A stretch of 64,000 nucleotides of DNA from Rhyacichthys aspro (taxonomy: Eukaryota > Chordata > Actinopteri > Gobiiformes > Rhyacichthyidae). Location of the stretch: NCBI GenBank assembly GCA_036850595.1, contig CM072159.1:27510280-27574279 (forward strand), written 5' to 3'. The translations under genes and the position numbers were made by a program. Below, one piece after another: positions 47,081 to 58,199 of this stretch; positions within the stretch are counted from its first letter, which is position 1, and each line of letters opens with the position of its first letter. Below the pieces are notes generated by a model that ran no database searches, had not been told where the DNA came from, and saw nothing but the letters and a program-made list of their open reading frames with translations.

Positions 47081-47165
47081 AGCCTTGTTTCCACTATGGG
47101 GTACATACGGTACAGGACGGTTTGGTATGGGTCACCTCTGAAGGGGCATGTGTTTTCTTTCTCCT
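47081..47165 (+). mobile_element. Left end of a TGTTTCCACT..GGTAC element
   Basis: AGCCTTGTTTCCACTATGGG, GTACATACGGTACAGGACGG and GTATGGGTCACCTCTGAAGG repeat the left end of the element at 57567..58196. No matching right end is seen nearby, so the copy is truncated. Confidence 0.5.
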
Positions 47166-48299
47166 GGGTCCAGAGGAGGGACGTATGCTACAGAAACAGC
47201 ATCGAAGTGCCTCAAAAGTCATGTCTCTATTTGAGATTTAAAATGTATCTGAAGCAGACTTTTAGAAACTAGGATGCATTTTCAATAATTTATAAAAAAG
47301 AAGAGAGTAAATCCTGGAGTTTAGCTGCGTGAAGCTTTCCATGAAAAACTTCACTTATTGTGTAATAATAAGTTACCGAGTGTGTTGTCTAATGTGGCAA
47401 CTTAGTGTTTTATTTTTTCAAGTTGCTGTTAAATTGTGTTGGTTTTTACTTAAAACTTTGCTTTTTTGTTTTATTTGTGTTTAAGACCAATGTAGTAATC
47501 TCTAACATATGTTTACAATATGTTGTCTTGTCATGTATTTCATTCTCTGACCTAAGCACAGCGATATAAATAAACCTGATTGATTTCTCTGATCCTGCTC
47601 TTTTGGCCGCCGCTCAAAACCTCGACATATTGAGCCAATGGGAGCAGATCACAGACAATAGTACACATAATCTCTGCTGAGAGACACTCACTTTCACACT
47701 GCGCCAGGAGACTTAACCTGTCCGACCGGGTTAAGTCACACACTCCTGCTTTCCAGAGCCTCTTGTCAGTGCTATAATGGGAGGAGCACACGTTTGGCCG
47801 TGTGCTGCGCTCCACAGAGACTGCACTTTGTTGCAAATCCTAAAAACGACCAGATATTGCACTAAGTGGGCTTCTGTGTATGTAAAAGTGGTCTGTTGTT
47901 TAACACCTCTTATTGTAATGCAAAGTCTTAATTTGTCACATCAAGTCACACCTTTAAATTTCAGTATTTATATGTAAATAAACTAGCACAGGTCTTAGCT
48001 TTGAGTGAAACTAACAAATCACTATGAGAAATGTCAATCGAATGTCACTCATACATGCAGCCACCAATTTTAAAACCACAGCAAGCAGCAGCTTTAACAG
48101 GACAGCACAAGAAAATCAAGACAAGGAATCTTGTTCTAAACACTCCCTGCAGTTTTTTTTCTTCTCAAAATCATGATACATAGCAGAGATCAGACTATAG
48201 AATCTATATTTATTATCTATTTTCTATTCAGTTTAATTGGATTTGTAAAATGTTTTATGGGGTATATTACAAACCTACAGAGGTGGAAAAAAACCCTAT

Positions 48300-48890
48300 T
48301 GACAGTAATCAAATCAAGAACAAAAAGTGAGACAAAAAGAAAGTCTTTTTGAGGAGGATGAAAAGTCAAGAGCATGTCCCGACTCATGGAGGGGTTAGCA
48401 TTAATGACCTAGACCAGAGTTAGAGGCAGGTAGAAGTTTATCACAAGAATGGTGTGGACAATAAACCAGTTCATCCCTTTAAATCCCAAGATCTTTATGT
48501 CCAATATTGAGTAAAGAGGAGTCCACAATGAGACAAACCCGTTAAGTGTTATTACAATTGATTAATCCTAACCCTTAGGCTGTAGTCAAGACTGTGACCA
48601 AATCATGAACAACACGTACTATTGGAGATTCTGAAAAAGCCCAGTGTATGACAGACTGGAAGATATCCCAAAAACTACAGGTCAAGCCTTGGGCCATGTC
48701 CAAAACTGCATTTAGTGAATGAGTTAGCACAGAGATATTTAATTAGCATAAAATAAAATAAGTTTAAGAATAATGTGCACAAATAAACTAGACAAAGACC
48801 CTCAGACCATGAGTGAAAAAAGTCTGCAATGAGACAAAGACCTTTAAAAAGTGGTCTTAAGATTGATTAAACTGGTATTAAGCTGGTCTG
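48300..48890 (-). repeat. Degenerate GGTCTTGACTTGG repeat, copy 3
   Basis: GATGAAAAGTCAAGAGCATG, CCCGACTCATGGAGG, GAGACAAAGACCTTTAAAAA and GTGGTCTTAAGATTG recall copy 2 in order (CTCATGGAGG and AAAAAGTGGTCTTAA are shared). It lies in putative intron 1 of slc38a4. Confidence 0.4.
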
Positions 48891-49045
48891 AAGTGCTACA
48901 ACACAAAATACTTGTCATTTAGTAAAATCAATACTAATAAAAATATACAGTCATTGATATTAAAGTTTGGATAGGCTTTGGGAAACCTAGCATGTGTTGA
49001 TAAAACACATGCACTTCCTGAATACAAATATTTCATTAAACTGTC

Positions 49046-49054
49046 ATTGCATCA
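49046..49054 (-). promoter_or_regulatory. C/EBP-ATF (amino-acid response type) element in intron 1
   Basis: ATTGCATCA on the plus strand (TGATGCAAT on the minus). It is about 310 bp inside the intron that follows the candidate first exon ending at 49363. Mammalian SNAT2 has an element of this sequence in its first intron, where ATF4 drives induction on amino-acid shortage. The match is exact, but a 9-base word can occur by chance. Confidence 0.4.
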
Positions 49055-49362
49055 AACATTTTTAATTTAATTATTTGGACTTGTCAGCACCACACATAAA
49101 ATACTGCTGTCTTTCCTCTTTTCTTTTAATTAATTAACAAATGTGCTTACAACTGCATGCTCCCACTCCCAGCACAACCTCTGCTCAACCTAAACAAACT
49201 GTTGCATCAGCCAACTCCTGGAGCCATTAGTGCAGCGCTGAATCAAACGCCACTGCTGAAACACACCCGAATGCTAACCAGATACTCTCCAGATAAAACA
49301 ATTAGTAGATGTAAATTCCTATGCATAGACAAGACTGCATGTAAGAAACAATGCATACTCAC

Positions 49363-49525
49363 ACAGGTATGTTGAATGCAGAGGTTCCTATATGGTTTCC
49401 CTTTTGAGTTAAGCAGTGTAAATAAAGCAGACAGACAGAAGAAGTGAAACTGAATGGGCAGGAATGGCAACTCAGGTAAAAGACTGGGCTTTTAAAAGAA
49501 GAAGGTAGGGCCTCTGTCGACCAAT
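49363..49525 (-). promoter_or_regulatory. slc38a4: Candidate promoter and non-coding first exon of slc38a4
   Basis: On the minus strand an ATTGG (CCAAT box, 49521..49525) is followed about 25 bp later by CTTTTAAAAG (49489..49498, TATA-like). A transcription start near 49462 would then give a leader of about 100 nt ending at 49363, before a perfect GTGAGT donor. The leader contains no ATG, and spliced to the acceptor at 46119 it adds none before the start codon. Position, strand, spacing and splice phase all fit a 5' UTR exon. This is inferred from motifs only; no transcript was seen. Confidence 0.5.
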
Positions 49526-51189
49526 CAGAGTCAAGTCTCCACCTACTTTGGCAGGAGCAACTTCACCTCCCTGTAACATCTAATAAGACCCACAATAATT
49601 CAGTAAAATGCTTATTGTTACACTATTTATATTTATGCTTTTATTGTGAAATCTTTATTTAAACATTAACTAAAAATGAATGAGTCAAACATAGGCACAT
49701 CGCCACATTGGGACCCATCAGACTAGTAACACTATCAAGTCCCAACCCTGTTAAATACCCACGGACAGTGGAGGAGTGATCACATGACAGGTCACATGAC
49801 CAGGCAAACTAAATCAGTTTTATTTATGGGTGCATTATCATAAAGGACAATACAGATGTGAGGCCGGGGTCACTGAATTACAGATCGTGGACAGGCGCCT
49901 TTGTCCTGAATTGGACACATCCACCCACTTGCACTTGTTTGCACCAAACTCACAAGTTTCGGGGTAGGATGTGCCGCAGATCGTCCAATCAGAGCGCAGC
50001 GATTGGTGATCTGGCTTTGCACGAGGTCAGAGATGAGCTTTTATCTCATCATTTAGTGATGTTGTCCCAAAGCCTGTGTATACACGGACAACATGTGACC
50101 TAAGAGTGGGCCGCAGTGTTTGAAGAACTGGTCCTGGGTATTGTAGTGTACTGTTACATAACAGAAAGTTAAAACGAGGTATTTAGCGTAGTAGAAATAG
50201 TGTGGCGATTTTTTTTAATGGTCTAAACCTACTTTTGACTTTCAAAAAAATAACTCCAGTCATAACCAACAAATAAAGTACAACAACTGCCCAGCTTTAT
50301 GTAAAACCTTAGGTTAAGACGTCTAATGGTTAAAAGTGATAATACAAGATTGATTTATAGACATCTCCACAGTGCACATCCAATTATCCATTGTATGTGA
50401 CTGAAAACACAGAATTTGTAAAATGCGGTGTAATTACTATTCAGGGTATTGTTGCTGGAGCTCTTTCTTTTAGCCATGATGACAGGTCAAACAGTGAATG
50501 CTTGGAAAAACTAGCTTAGTAATAAATAAATCACTCTAATGGAGTTGCAGAGCATACTTTTCTGTTGGTTGAAGTAACCATGGCAACAGTGTGATGACAT
50601 CTACAGACAAGATACAGATGTAAAGCAATGACAGTGGCCCCTAAGGTCATTATGATGAATTAAAGAGGGGACACTCGGGCCAGGGGCTGTTCAAACTTGG
50701 AAAATATTTGGGTTTTTACAGATACCCGTCTGAACACTGGACAGACTGGTTTAATCAGGATGTACAGTCACAATAAGGTTGAGGCATTTGAGTTAGATCA
50801 TTTCAAACATTTTCAAACACAATAAAACACATAACTGAGAAAACAACAGTTGATTCAGTCATTGTTCCAATTAAATATACAAAACTCCTGCTGCTAAGAA
50901 TAAAGTACCACTGAAGCAAAATGACAATAACGTAATGCACGACATTGCTAACTGCAGCTGGCTTTGTTTGAATAAAAAACCACTACTCTGAGTCAAGTGG
51001 AGGCATCTGAGTTAGATTAGCCAGCTAAATGCAGTTCACAAAAACACAAAAAGAAAACAAGAATGGTTTCATATAATGTTCGTACTAACTTCTGACTTTA
51101 AACTACTATCAGAAATACTAAATACATTACTTCTCGCAGTAACAATAAAAGCAAGTTTTTTACAATATTGTTATAAAATTCAACAGCTA

Positions 51190-51905
51190 AGCTAACTTTA
51201 CATAAAGCCCATCACTGCTAACATACATGCTAGGTCCAAAGATTTTAGTGTGAATAACTGACCTCTAATATTGAGTTCTTGGACTTTTAATTGACATTAT
51301 GTATATTGCAGTGACGATTGATGCGTAATTAACAATTACTAAAACTGAAACCCACCATTTTAACATGAATTAGTGGCGGCTAACAGTAGCTTTGCTGCTA
51401 ATATTAGCCAGACATAGCTTACTAGTATTCTGAATTAGGCTAAGGTGGGTGTGCTACTGTAAATTATATTTCATACAAAAAAGGGGCTACAATAAAGCTT
51501 AATTAGAGCCTGTGAAACTAGGTAAATAAACATGAATAAGTGGCGGCTAATGTTAGCATACTAGTATTGGGCGCGTTGATCTTGCATTTTAGATTGTGTA
51601 GTTAGATGCAGTTACCATAAATACATGCTTTAGATAAATGTTTAGTAGAAAAAGGGGGTTATAGCAATGCTAGCTTATATTGAAGCCTATCTAGCAAAAC
51701 TAAGAGGAAAACATTATAACATGCATACAAGTGGCGGCTAACATTAGCGTACTAGCATTTTGATTCGGGTTAACATGTTAATCTTCCATTTTAATGATGT
51801 ATTATGTATATTACAATAAATGCAATAAATAACATTTTGGAAGAAAACAAAAACACTATCGCATAGCTAATTTAAATTGAGGCCCTTGGTTGTAACTTAA
51901 ACAAA
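51190..51905. repeat. Diverged tandem array, unit about 170-190 bp
   Basis: AACATGAATAAGTGGCGGCTAA..TTAGC..ACTAGTATT begins at 51362, 51529 and 51718. Each is followed by blocks of GATCTTGCATTTTA, TATGTATATTACAATAAATGC, AAAAAGGGGCTA.A.CAA.GCTTA and TTGAGGCCT. A partial unit precedes at 51190. Related but more decayed DNA occurs at 54700..54990. The array stops about 45 bp before the candidate exon at 51949. Confidence 0.65.
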
Positions 51906-51948
51906 ACAAAAAGCCAACAATTTTAAGAGGAATTCACATTTAGCTTAC

Positions 51949-52152
51949 CCAGCTTCTCTTTGACTCTTGCCATGTATCAGTAATATTTAAAGCCTCTTGA
52001 GTGAAATACTGTGGACACTAACAAGTGAATGGAAGTGAAAGGAAAACTCCTCTAAAGGATCCTCTGTGGCGCTGCAGGGACATTCCTTAAATGGCATGCC
52101 AGGCCTTGAAGTGTGTGTTGGGGGTCTACACACTCTTTAAAACCAGGCCAAT
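51949..52152 (-). promoter_or_regulatory. Second candidate upstream promoter/leader exon
   Basis: On the minus strand an ATTGG (52148..52152) is followed within about 15 bp by TTTTAAAG (about 52134..52142). About 160 bp further on, a GTAAGC donor follows 51949. The putative leader holds one ATG (51973) eight codons before the donor. If spliced to 46119 this would form a short upstream reading frame ending near 46069, before the main start. It could be an alternative slc38a4 promoter or a chance arrangement. Confidence 0.3.
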
Positions 52153-52577
52153 CACCTGTGACTGAAAAGCTGTCCCTGAGCTAATCCTGCGACATACCAA
52201 ACAGAGCTGGTGGGTGGGTCAGTGGGTGGGGGCGGGGGTCATAAACTGTTGGCACACAGCCTGCAACAGAGCAACTCAAACGAGGGCTTTGAGGTTAGAG
52301 CTATGACCAAACAACAAATCAGATGGATGAGGACGCTCTGTTGTAACCCACAAGTTTGTACAAAGTTACGTCATGGAGAGCAAAAAATTCAACAAGTCGC
52401 ATTCAAGTTCACTACTAATTGACGAGGGGGCTAAAAGCAGTTGTATAGAGTACAAGACCTTGCATTTCACTTTAAACACAAAATAAACCACCAAAAAAAG
52501 ATGCACATATCCCCCACAGACTAAGCAAACAACAATACATTTTCTATGGACAAACAGGCATAACAGAGCAAAAGTGC

Positions 52578-52690
52578 TTAAATGACTACATGTGTGCAGT
52601 CAGTGAACTGTTAGAGAACATTTGCAAGTGGCTCGATATTTAGCAGCTCTAATTATACGAGTATTCAGGCTACATCAGTTAAAGCCTACA
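52578..52690 (+). repeat. Dispersed repeat (GTGTGCTGTCAGTGAGT family), copy 4
   Basis: ATGTGTGCAGTCAGTGAACT, then TAGAGAACATTTGCAAGTGG, CTCGATATTTAGCAGCT and ACGAGTATTCAGGCTACA. This diverged copy lies upstream of slc38a4. Confidence 0.5.
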
Positions 52691-52699
52691 AGCTGCAAG

Positions 52700-55600
52700 C
52701 CACGAGACGCTTTGGGCTATGTTAGGACTCAGAGGCCCTTTTGCACACCAAGCTTACCTCCTTGACCTGAATGTGGAAACAAAGTCCCCTCAGTTTTCAC
52801 ACACAGAATAGATAGTTGTGTCTTAGGACCTGTGTTTCCTCATCAAAGATTGTTAAACCCCCCCAAAATTAGCGTTTCACTAAAGCCACAAAATCTACAG
52901 TGTAAAAAAAAAATAGCAAATAAAATGTAGATTATAATGTCACCAGGTAAATCCCAAAGTCTAAAGTGGTGCTTTAAAAAAGTGCTTTAAGTAGATTGCT
53001 TTCAATAATGACAAAAATCATACCTACTACAAATGCTTTTCTTTGAATTATTTTATTATAGGCCAATTAAATGTCTTGTGTGCTTTATCTGCCACTGTGG
53101 CTCTGTTTAGGCAAAGTTTACAAAACGTGATTGCAATAATAACCATGAACAATTAGGAAATGCTCAAGCTGCAAAATGGAGGGGAAAGTAATCCATTAGT
53201 GTTGTGCTGCAGAAAAGCATTAACAATTCTGGAAGAGTCTCAAACTGTTTCTGTCAGGTTTCTTTTTTAAAGGCCATGACTTGCAAATGTAAGAATATGG
53301 TGCTATTAGTTACAATGCATATCCTCTATGCATTTTGTGGCTGTTTAACACTCACACAGACACCCTTTTATGGAAAATGACTGAACACACAAAACTGACA
53401 AAACTGAACAGTCTCTGTGCTCAGTGTTCTAGCTTTATTCTTGCAATATATTAAAGCAATGCAGCAAAATACATTTCTTTCGTATATCATCATAATATCA
53501 TATGTATTTTGAATAATACAGTAAAAAACAACAACATGCTTTTTACAAAATAACAACTTCAGAGCATTTTTATTTGCATACATTTTTTTTTGCATAAAAC
53601 AATTACATTGCAGTATTAAAAATGCAATCACAATTTAAACAATACATTATAATCATAAACTATAAGTGAAGAGATGCCTGCTCAAAAACTATTTATTTAT
53701 GTGAAGTCAATAAATATCTTATAAAGAACACAATATGCAGAATTCCTAATTAAATTACATTAGTTGTTCCACTTAAACAACATAAAGGTGAACTCATTTG
53801 TTAACACACTTCCTACTGCTGGTATTTCACCACACTTTGTTTACGTGGGCGAGATGTTTTTGAATGTGTAGCTCTCAGCCAATCACAGCTCAAAGAAGAA
53901 AGGAAAATGCAGTGACACTTAAGCTCTTTTAAAATCCCCAGTAAACCTGGATATGACTCATAATAGGCGGAAATTAGGCACAAGCCAGGTGTCTTGATAT
54001 CCTGCATATTATATCTTTAAGATTTAATTGATATGATATTGGGAGAAATTGTTTATTATGAATGACCTCTCCCTGTTTGAAGGTTTGTCTTTGTGAATAA
54101 CACATAAAATTAAACAACAGGACCATGTAAGTTGTTTCTATCACGGATCATGGGGTCATTAACCTCTCCTTTTCGAACAAAACATCCCTCAGATAATGCC
54201 ACTGACGTTAACGTCCATAAAGCTGGAACAGGTCCACCCCTGTGAACATACAAATGTGCATCTGAAACCCCACGAGCCGGAATCCGCTGACTCTAAATTA
54301 AGCGTCGACCTCTCAACTCTGTTCAAACTGCACTAAATGCCACACACAGTTTGTTGATGAAGCGTGAGTCAGATGACAAAGGACCAAAGAACCGTCCCAA
54401 AGATCATCCAAAAACACTGAAGCACGCTGCATTACATTACTTTACACTAATCTTATTACAAAGTTTGAAAGGTCTAAGTGGGAATTTCTCAGGTCCAAGC
54501 TACAGATATTTTTGTCGTCTGGTGTAAAATCTATCAGTGCAGTGTTTGTGAGTCTTGTCAAATGATGTAACAAACATCATATGACTCAAGAGCCATCATT
54601 GCAGAAATTAGCTAATGGGTTGTTTTTCCTCTATTCATTCTTCTGCTGTTGACAACGATCGGTCGTAGATTTCAAGGGAGAATATATAAATATGGGCGTC
54701 ATGATTAACAAGAAATAAACATTGACAGTCGTGGCTAACTTTAAATATATTTTGCATTTCATTATGTATTACACATCACTGTCATTATTATCAGCAGCTA
54801 ACTTTAAAGACATTTAAGTGGTGGCTAAAATTAGTGAGCTAATCTTTTGAAAATATAAGAAAAAGACAACATTGCAATTTAGTATAAAATTAAAGGTTTT
54901 TGATATTAGCAGTGTTTGGTATTGAAAACTGTTTGCCATAGATTTTAAGAAAAAACATTAGGTGGCTACTTTAGTTTTGAATGAACAGTATAAATTGAGC
55001 TTAAAGCCAGTTTTCTACAACTGCATTGCACCGAGAAAATTATGTGAATGTAGTCTGTAAAGCGGGACTAACAAAACTTTTTTTTTTTTGCCTTTTTCTG
55101 CCAATAATTTAGTAATAAACATTTTACAACAAAACCTATTTAAAACACAGTTATTAAAAAAGCTTAGCATTAAACACAGTAAAGAAAAGAGAACTGAGTG
55201 ACTACTGCAAGTCAATTTCCAGCCAATAAACGTTTAAATCATTAGAATAAAAAGGATAATAAGGGTAGGCTAATGACAGACCAATAAATGTAACCCCTCA
55301 ACAGTTTTAAAGTAAGTGACCAGTGAGATTTTTGTCAGGTAGATGTTCACAAAATTATCCACCGAGAGACTTCAAAAGATAGTCCAGATTTTCAGAAGTA
55401 GGGTTACTATGGGTTACTTGTGAAAAGGATTACCTTTGACCTTTTACCTGTGTTAGATTCTTGTCATCTTAGCCACAGTTTGGAAATCAGGAAGTCAGCC
55501 TAATCTACTTTTGTGACGTTGGGTCTTATACAAAATCTATTTTAAAGACCTCACAAAAGCAGACCAAAATAGATGGTTATGCACATGAACGGTACATTGG

Positions 55601-57560
55601 GCAGTTTCACATCATATTATCTTGCCATAAGACTGTTATTTTGGTGACTATTTTGAGCATTTGTATCTTTATGCACAAAGACAAAAGCACCAGAGGCAAG
55701 CAGCAAACGTAGTCACTGTCTTGGCATAAGACAATATACAACCTTACTTTCAAAATAAAGAATATCACTTTAAATACTACAGTCAGGCTTACAGTAAAGG
55801 TAGTGGTGGTTTTATTAAATATACTAGCCACTGTGCCGTCTTGTATAAAGTCCATTTGATGAGTATGTTTACAGTGACTGGAGTCTGCTTAGTCATAGTG
55901 CAAAACAGTCTGGGCCTTGGGGAGCAAACAACATTACAGAAACATGACCACATCAAGCTGAACCACACACATCTGCATCAAGCACAGCACACTCCCCACA
56001 TGTCGCCGTCAGAGGGAAATTTATTGAGTTAGGACTGCTCCCTACTCCCTGTCTCCAGCCTTTTCTGTTTAATTCACATATTTGAAGTGATACTGCAAAA
56101 GAATGTTGGCTACCAGATATAGGCCACTATGATGGGATGGGAGTAAAATTTTACACAGAGCTTTAGAATATCTCGAGTGTTAACAAAAGTGGGGTTTTCA
56201 GGGATCTTGGTCCTTTAAAGACAGGATTTTCTGAGACATTTCCACAATTGAAGAGAACATTTTTATTTAAAGGTCATATAAAGAACAGAGGACCAGTTTG
56301 AATCCTCTATTTTTCATGTTTAAGTTTCATGTGTAGCCAAACTGTGACTATTCCTTTTTGTTTTGGGGATAAACTCCACAAACTATTGCAGCCTCAGAGG
56401 GTCAAACTCCCAATAGGTTGTAGAGTAGCATACATAATGTTGTATTATTTATCTAAAGCCACTTAAATCCACTTTAATCCACTCAATCTAGGGGTGTAAC
56501 ATATAATTATCTTTGCAAACACACAGGAAACAAATAAACCAAGATTGCAGGCAGTCTCCTAAACAGTGGTGAAAAATAATTGTTTCTGGATTATTCCCAG
56601 TTTTGTAAACTTCAAATAAAGAAAATACAGTGGTTTTATACATTTTAAAGACACTCATTATTTAATGTCACAAGTTATAATTGTTGTAATATATTATAGA
56701 CATAGAATGTTATGGCTTTAATTAAACTAAAACCAGAAACAGCTGTTGCTAATAGCTGCTTGCTACAGCACTGCTTTAGTATTGTTTAATTTGAAGTAAC
56801 AGCTGCTACTATCTGCTACTTAAAACTATTTTGAGTTTTTAATCATTGTTTGTCTAACTAGCCTGACTAATGCTAACTGGGAAGAGACAGGAATATAGGG
56901 CCTGCACATGAAATATAAATATGCCTGTGTAGAGTAGATAACTCTATTGGTCTACATTCAGCAGTATTATCCACATTTCTCCGTTCTGAGTCTGTGGGGA
57001 AAACGTTGTGTGTAGGTGGAATAGTGTAGCATCGACTGAACAGATTTGTGAAGAAGAGCGTTTTCAGGTCACAGCTTGTCGACCAATCTGCCAAGAACTG
57101 AATGTATTTCGTAGAAACATAAAACCTGCTCAGTTGTCTTCAAGCGCCTTTAAACTCAGCCCTGACTAAAACGATTTATAGAGTTGCGTTCCATGAAAAA
57201 TTGACTTTAGGCATTTTAACATATATTCAATCGGCTACATCTATGTCTTTGCCTGTAGACTTATATAAACAGTAACTCCAGTGTAGAGCTGGGCGATTAT
57301 TGAGTCTTCACCACAATTTTGGCTTTCCATGGTTATGAAAAGTAGATAATTTACACAAAAAAATAAAAAATTGTCCTTTAAACTGTTGGATTATTTCAGA
57401 ATGACAGCAAGGAATATAACAGAGTAGAGTAGTTGCTGGAAATGATCTAGAAATCACTTCAGATTCCAAATTTGCAAGAAAATGGCTAATGAAAAATTGA
57501 ATTACACTTTCCTGATGCTCTGTAAACTTTGGTTAACACTCAACTGGCTTTAGATAAACT
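52700..57560. other. 5' flank, no gene seen
   Basis: AT-rich DNA. Apart from decayed TTAGC-rich sequence at 54700..54990 and homopolymer runs, I see no coding or RNA feature. Short frames (at most 87 codons) lack recognisable motifs. Confidence 0.6.
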
Positions 57561-57566
57561 GAGTGG

Positions 57567-58196
57567 AGCCTTGATTTCACTGATAAGAACGGTACAGGTC
57601 GGGTCAGCACAGTTTAGTTCAGGTAACCCCTGAAGAGGCTGACATTTCCACTAAGCTGTGTAAAGTTTTTATTGCACTAAACAGTGACTTCAAACACACA
57701 GCAAACAAGTTGTCCCTTTATTAAGAACCATTATGAACTTTAAATTAAGAAAGCTGCAGCAGTGGAGAGACTCATTATGTAATTTCATGTGTTAAGTTCA
57801 TGTTTGATGCAGTGTTTTTAATTCATAAAGAGAGAGCCATGTGCTTCCAACCCTGTCTAAAATTAGGCTGTGCAAATAATAGTTAGCTTGTGATGGAAAA
57901 AGTATAACATTTTGCATTGATTCTTCTTGGAATTTAACTATTTATCACAAAAAACAAGATGTGCTTCATTGACATAAAGACGTCATTTAGTGTTTGTCTC
58001 TTCACTTATTGTTTTCCTGATTAAAGATTATCTATCTTCCAATCAATACTGTGTTTAGCTCTTTCAAAATCAGACCACATTGATGTAACCAAAGACAACC
58101 AAAGTAATATGGTGCAGTACACTTTTTATTTTTGGCAAAGTAAACTTAGAAATACTGAGTTGACAGGTACTGCACTGCGCCAGTGGAAACAAGGCT
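57567..58196. mobile_element. 630-bp inverted-repeat element (AGCCTTGTTTCCACTG ends)
   Basis: It starts AGCCTTGATTTCACTG and ends CAGTGGAAACAAGGCT, 14 of 16 bases matching as inverted repeats. GAACGGTACAGGTCGGGTCA sits inside the left end and GACAGGTACTGCACTGCGC inside the right end. No coding capacity and no clear target duplication. Confidence 0.6.
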
Positions 58197-58199
58197 TTA

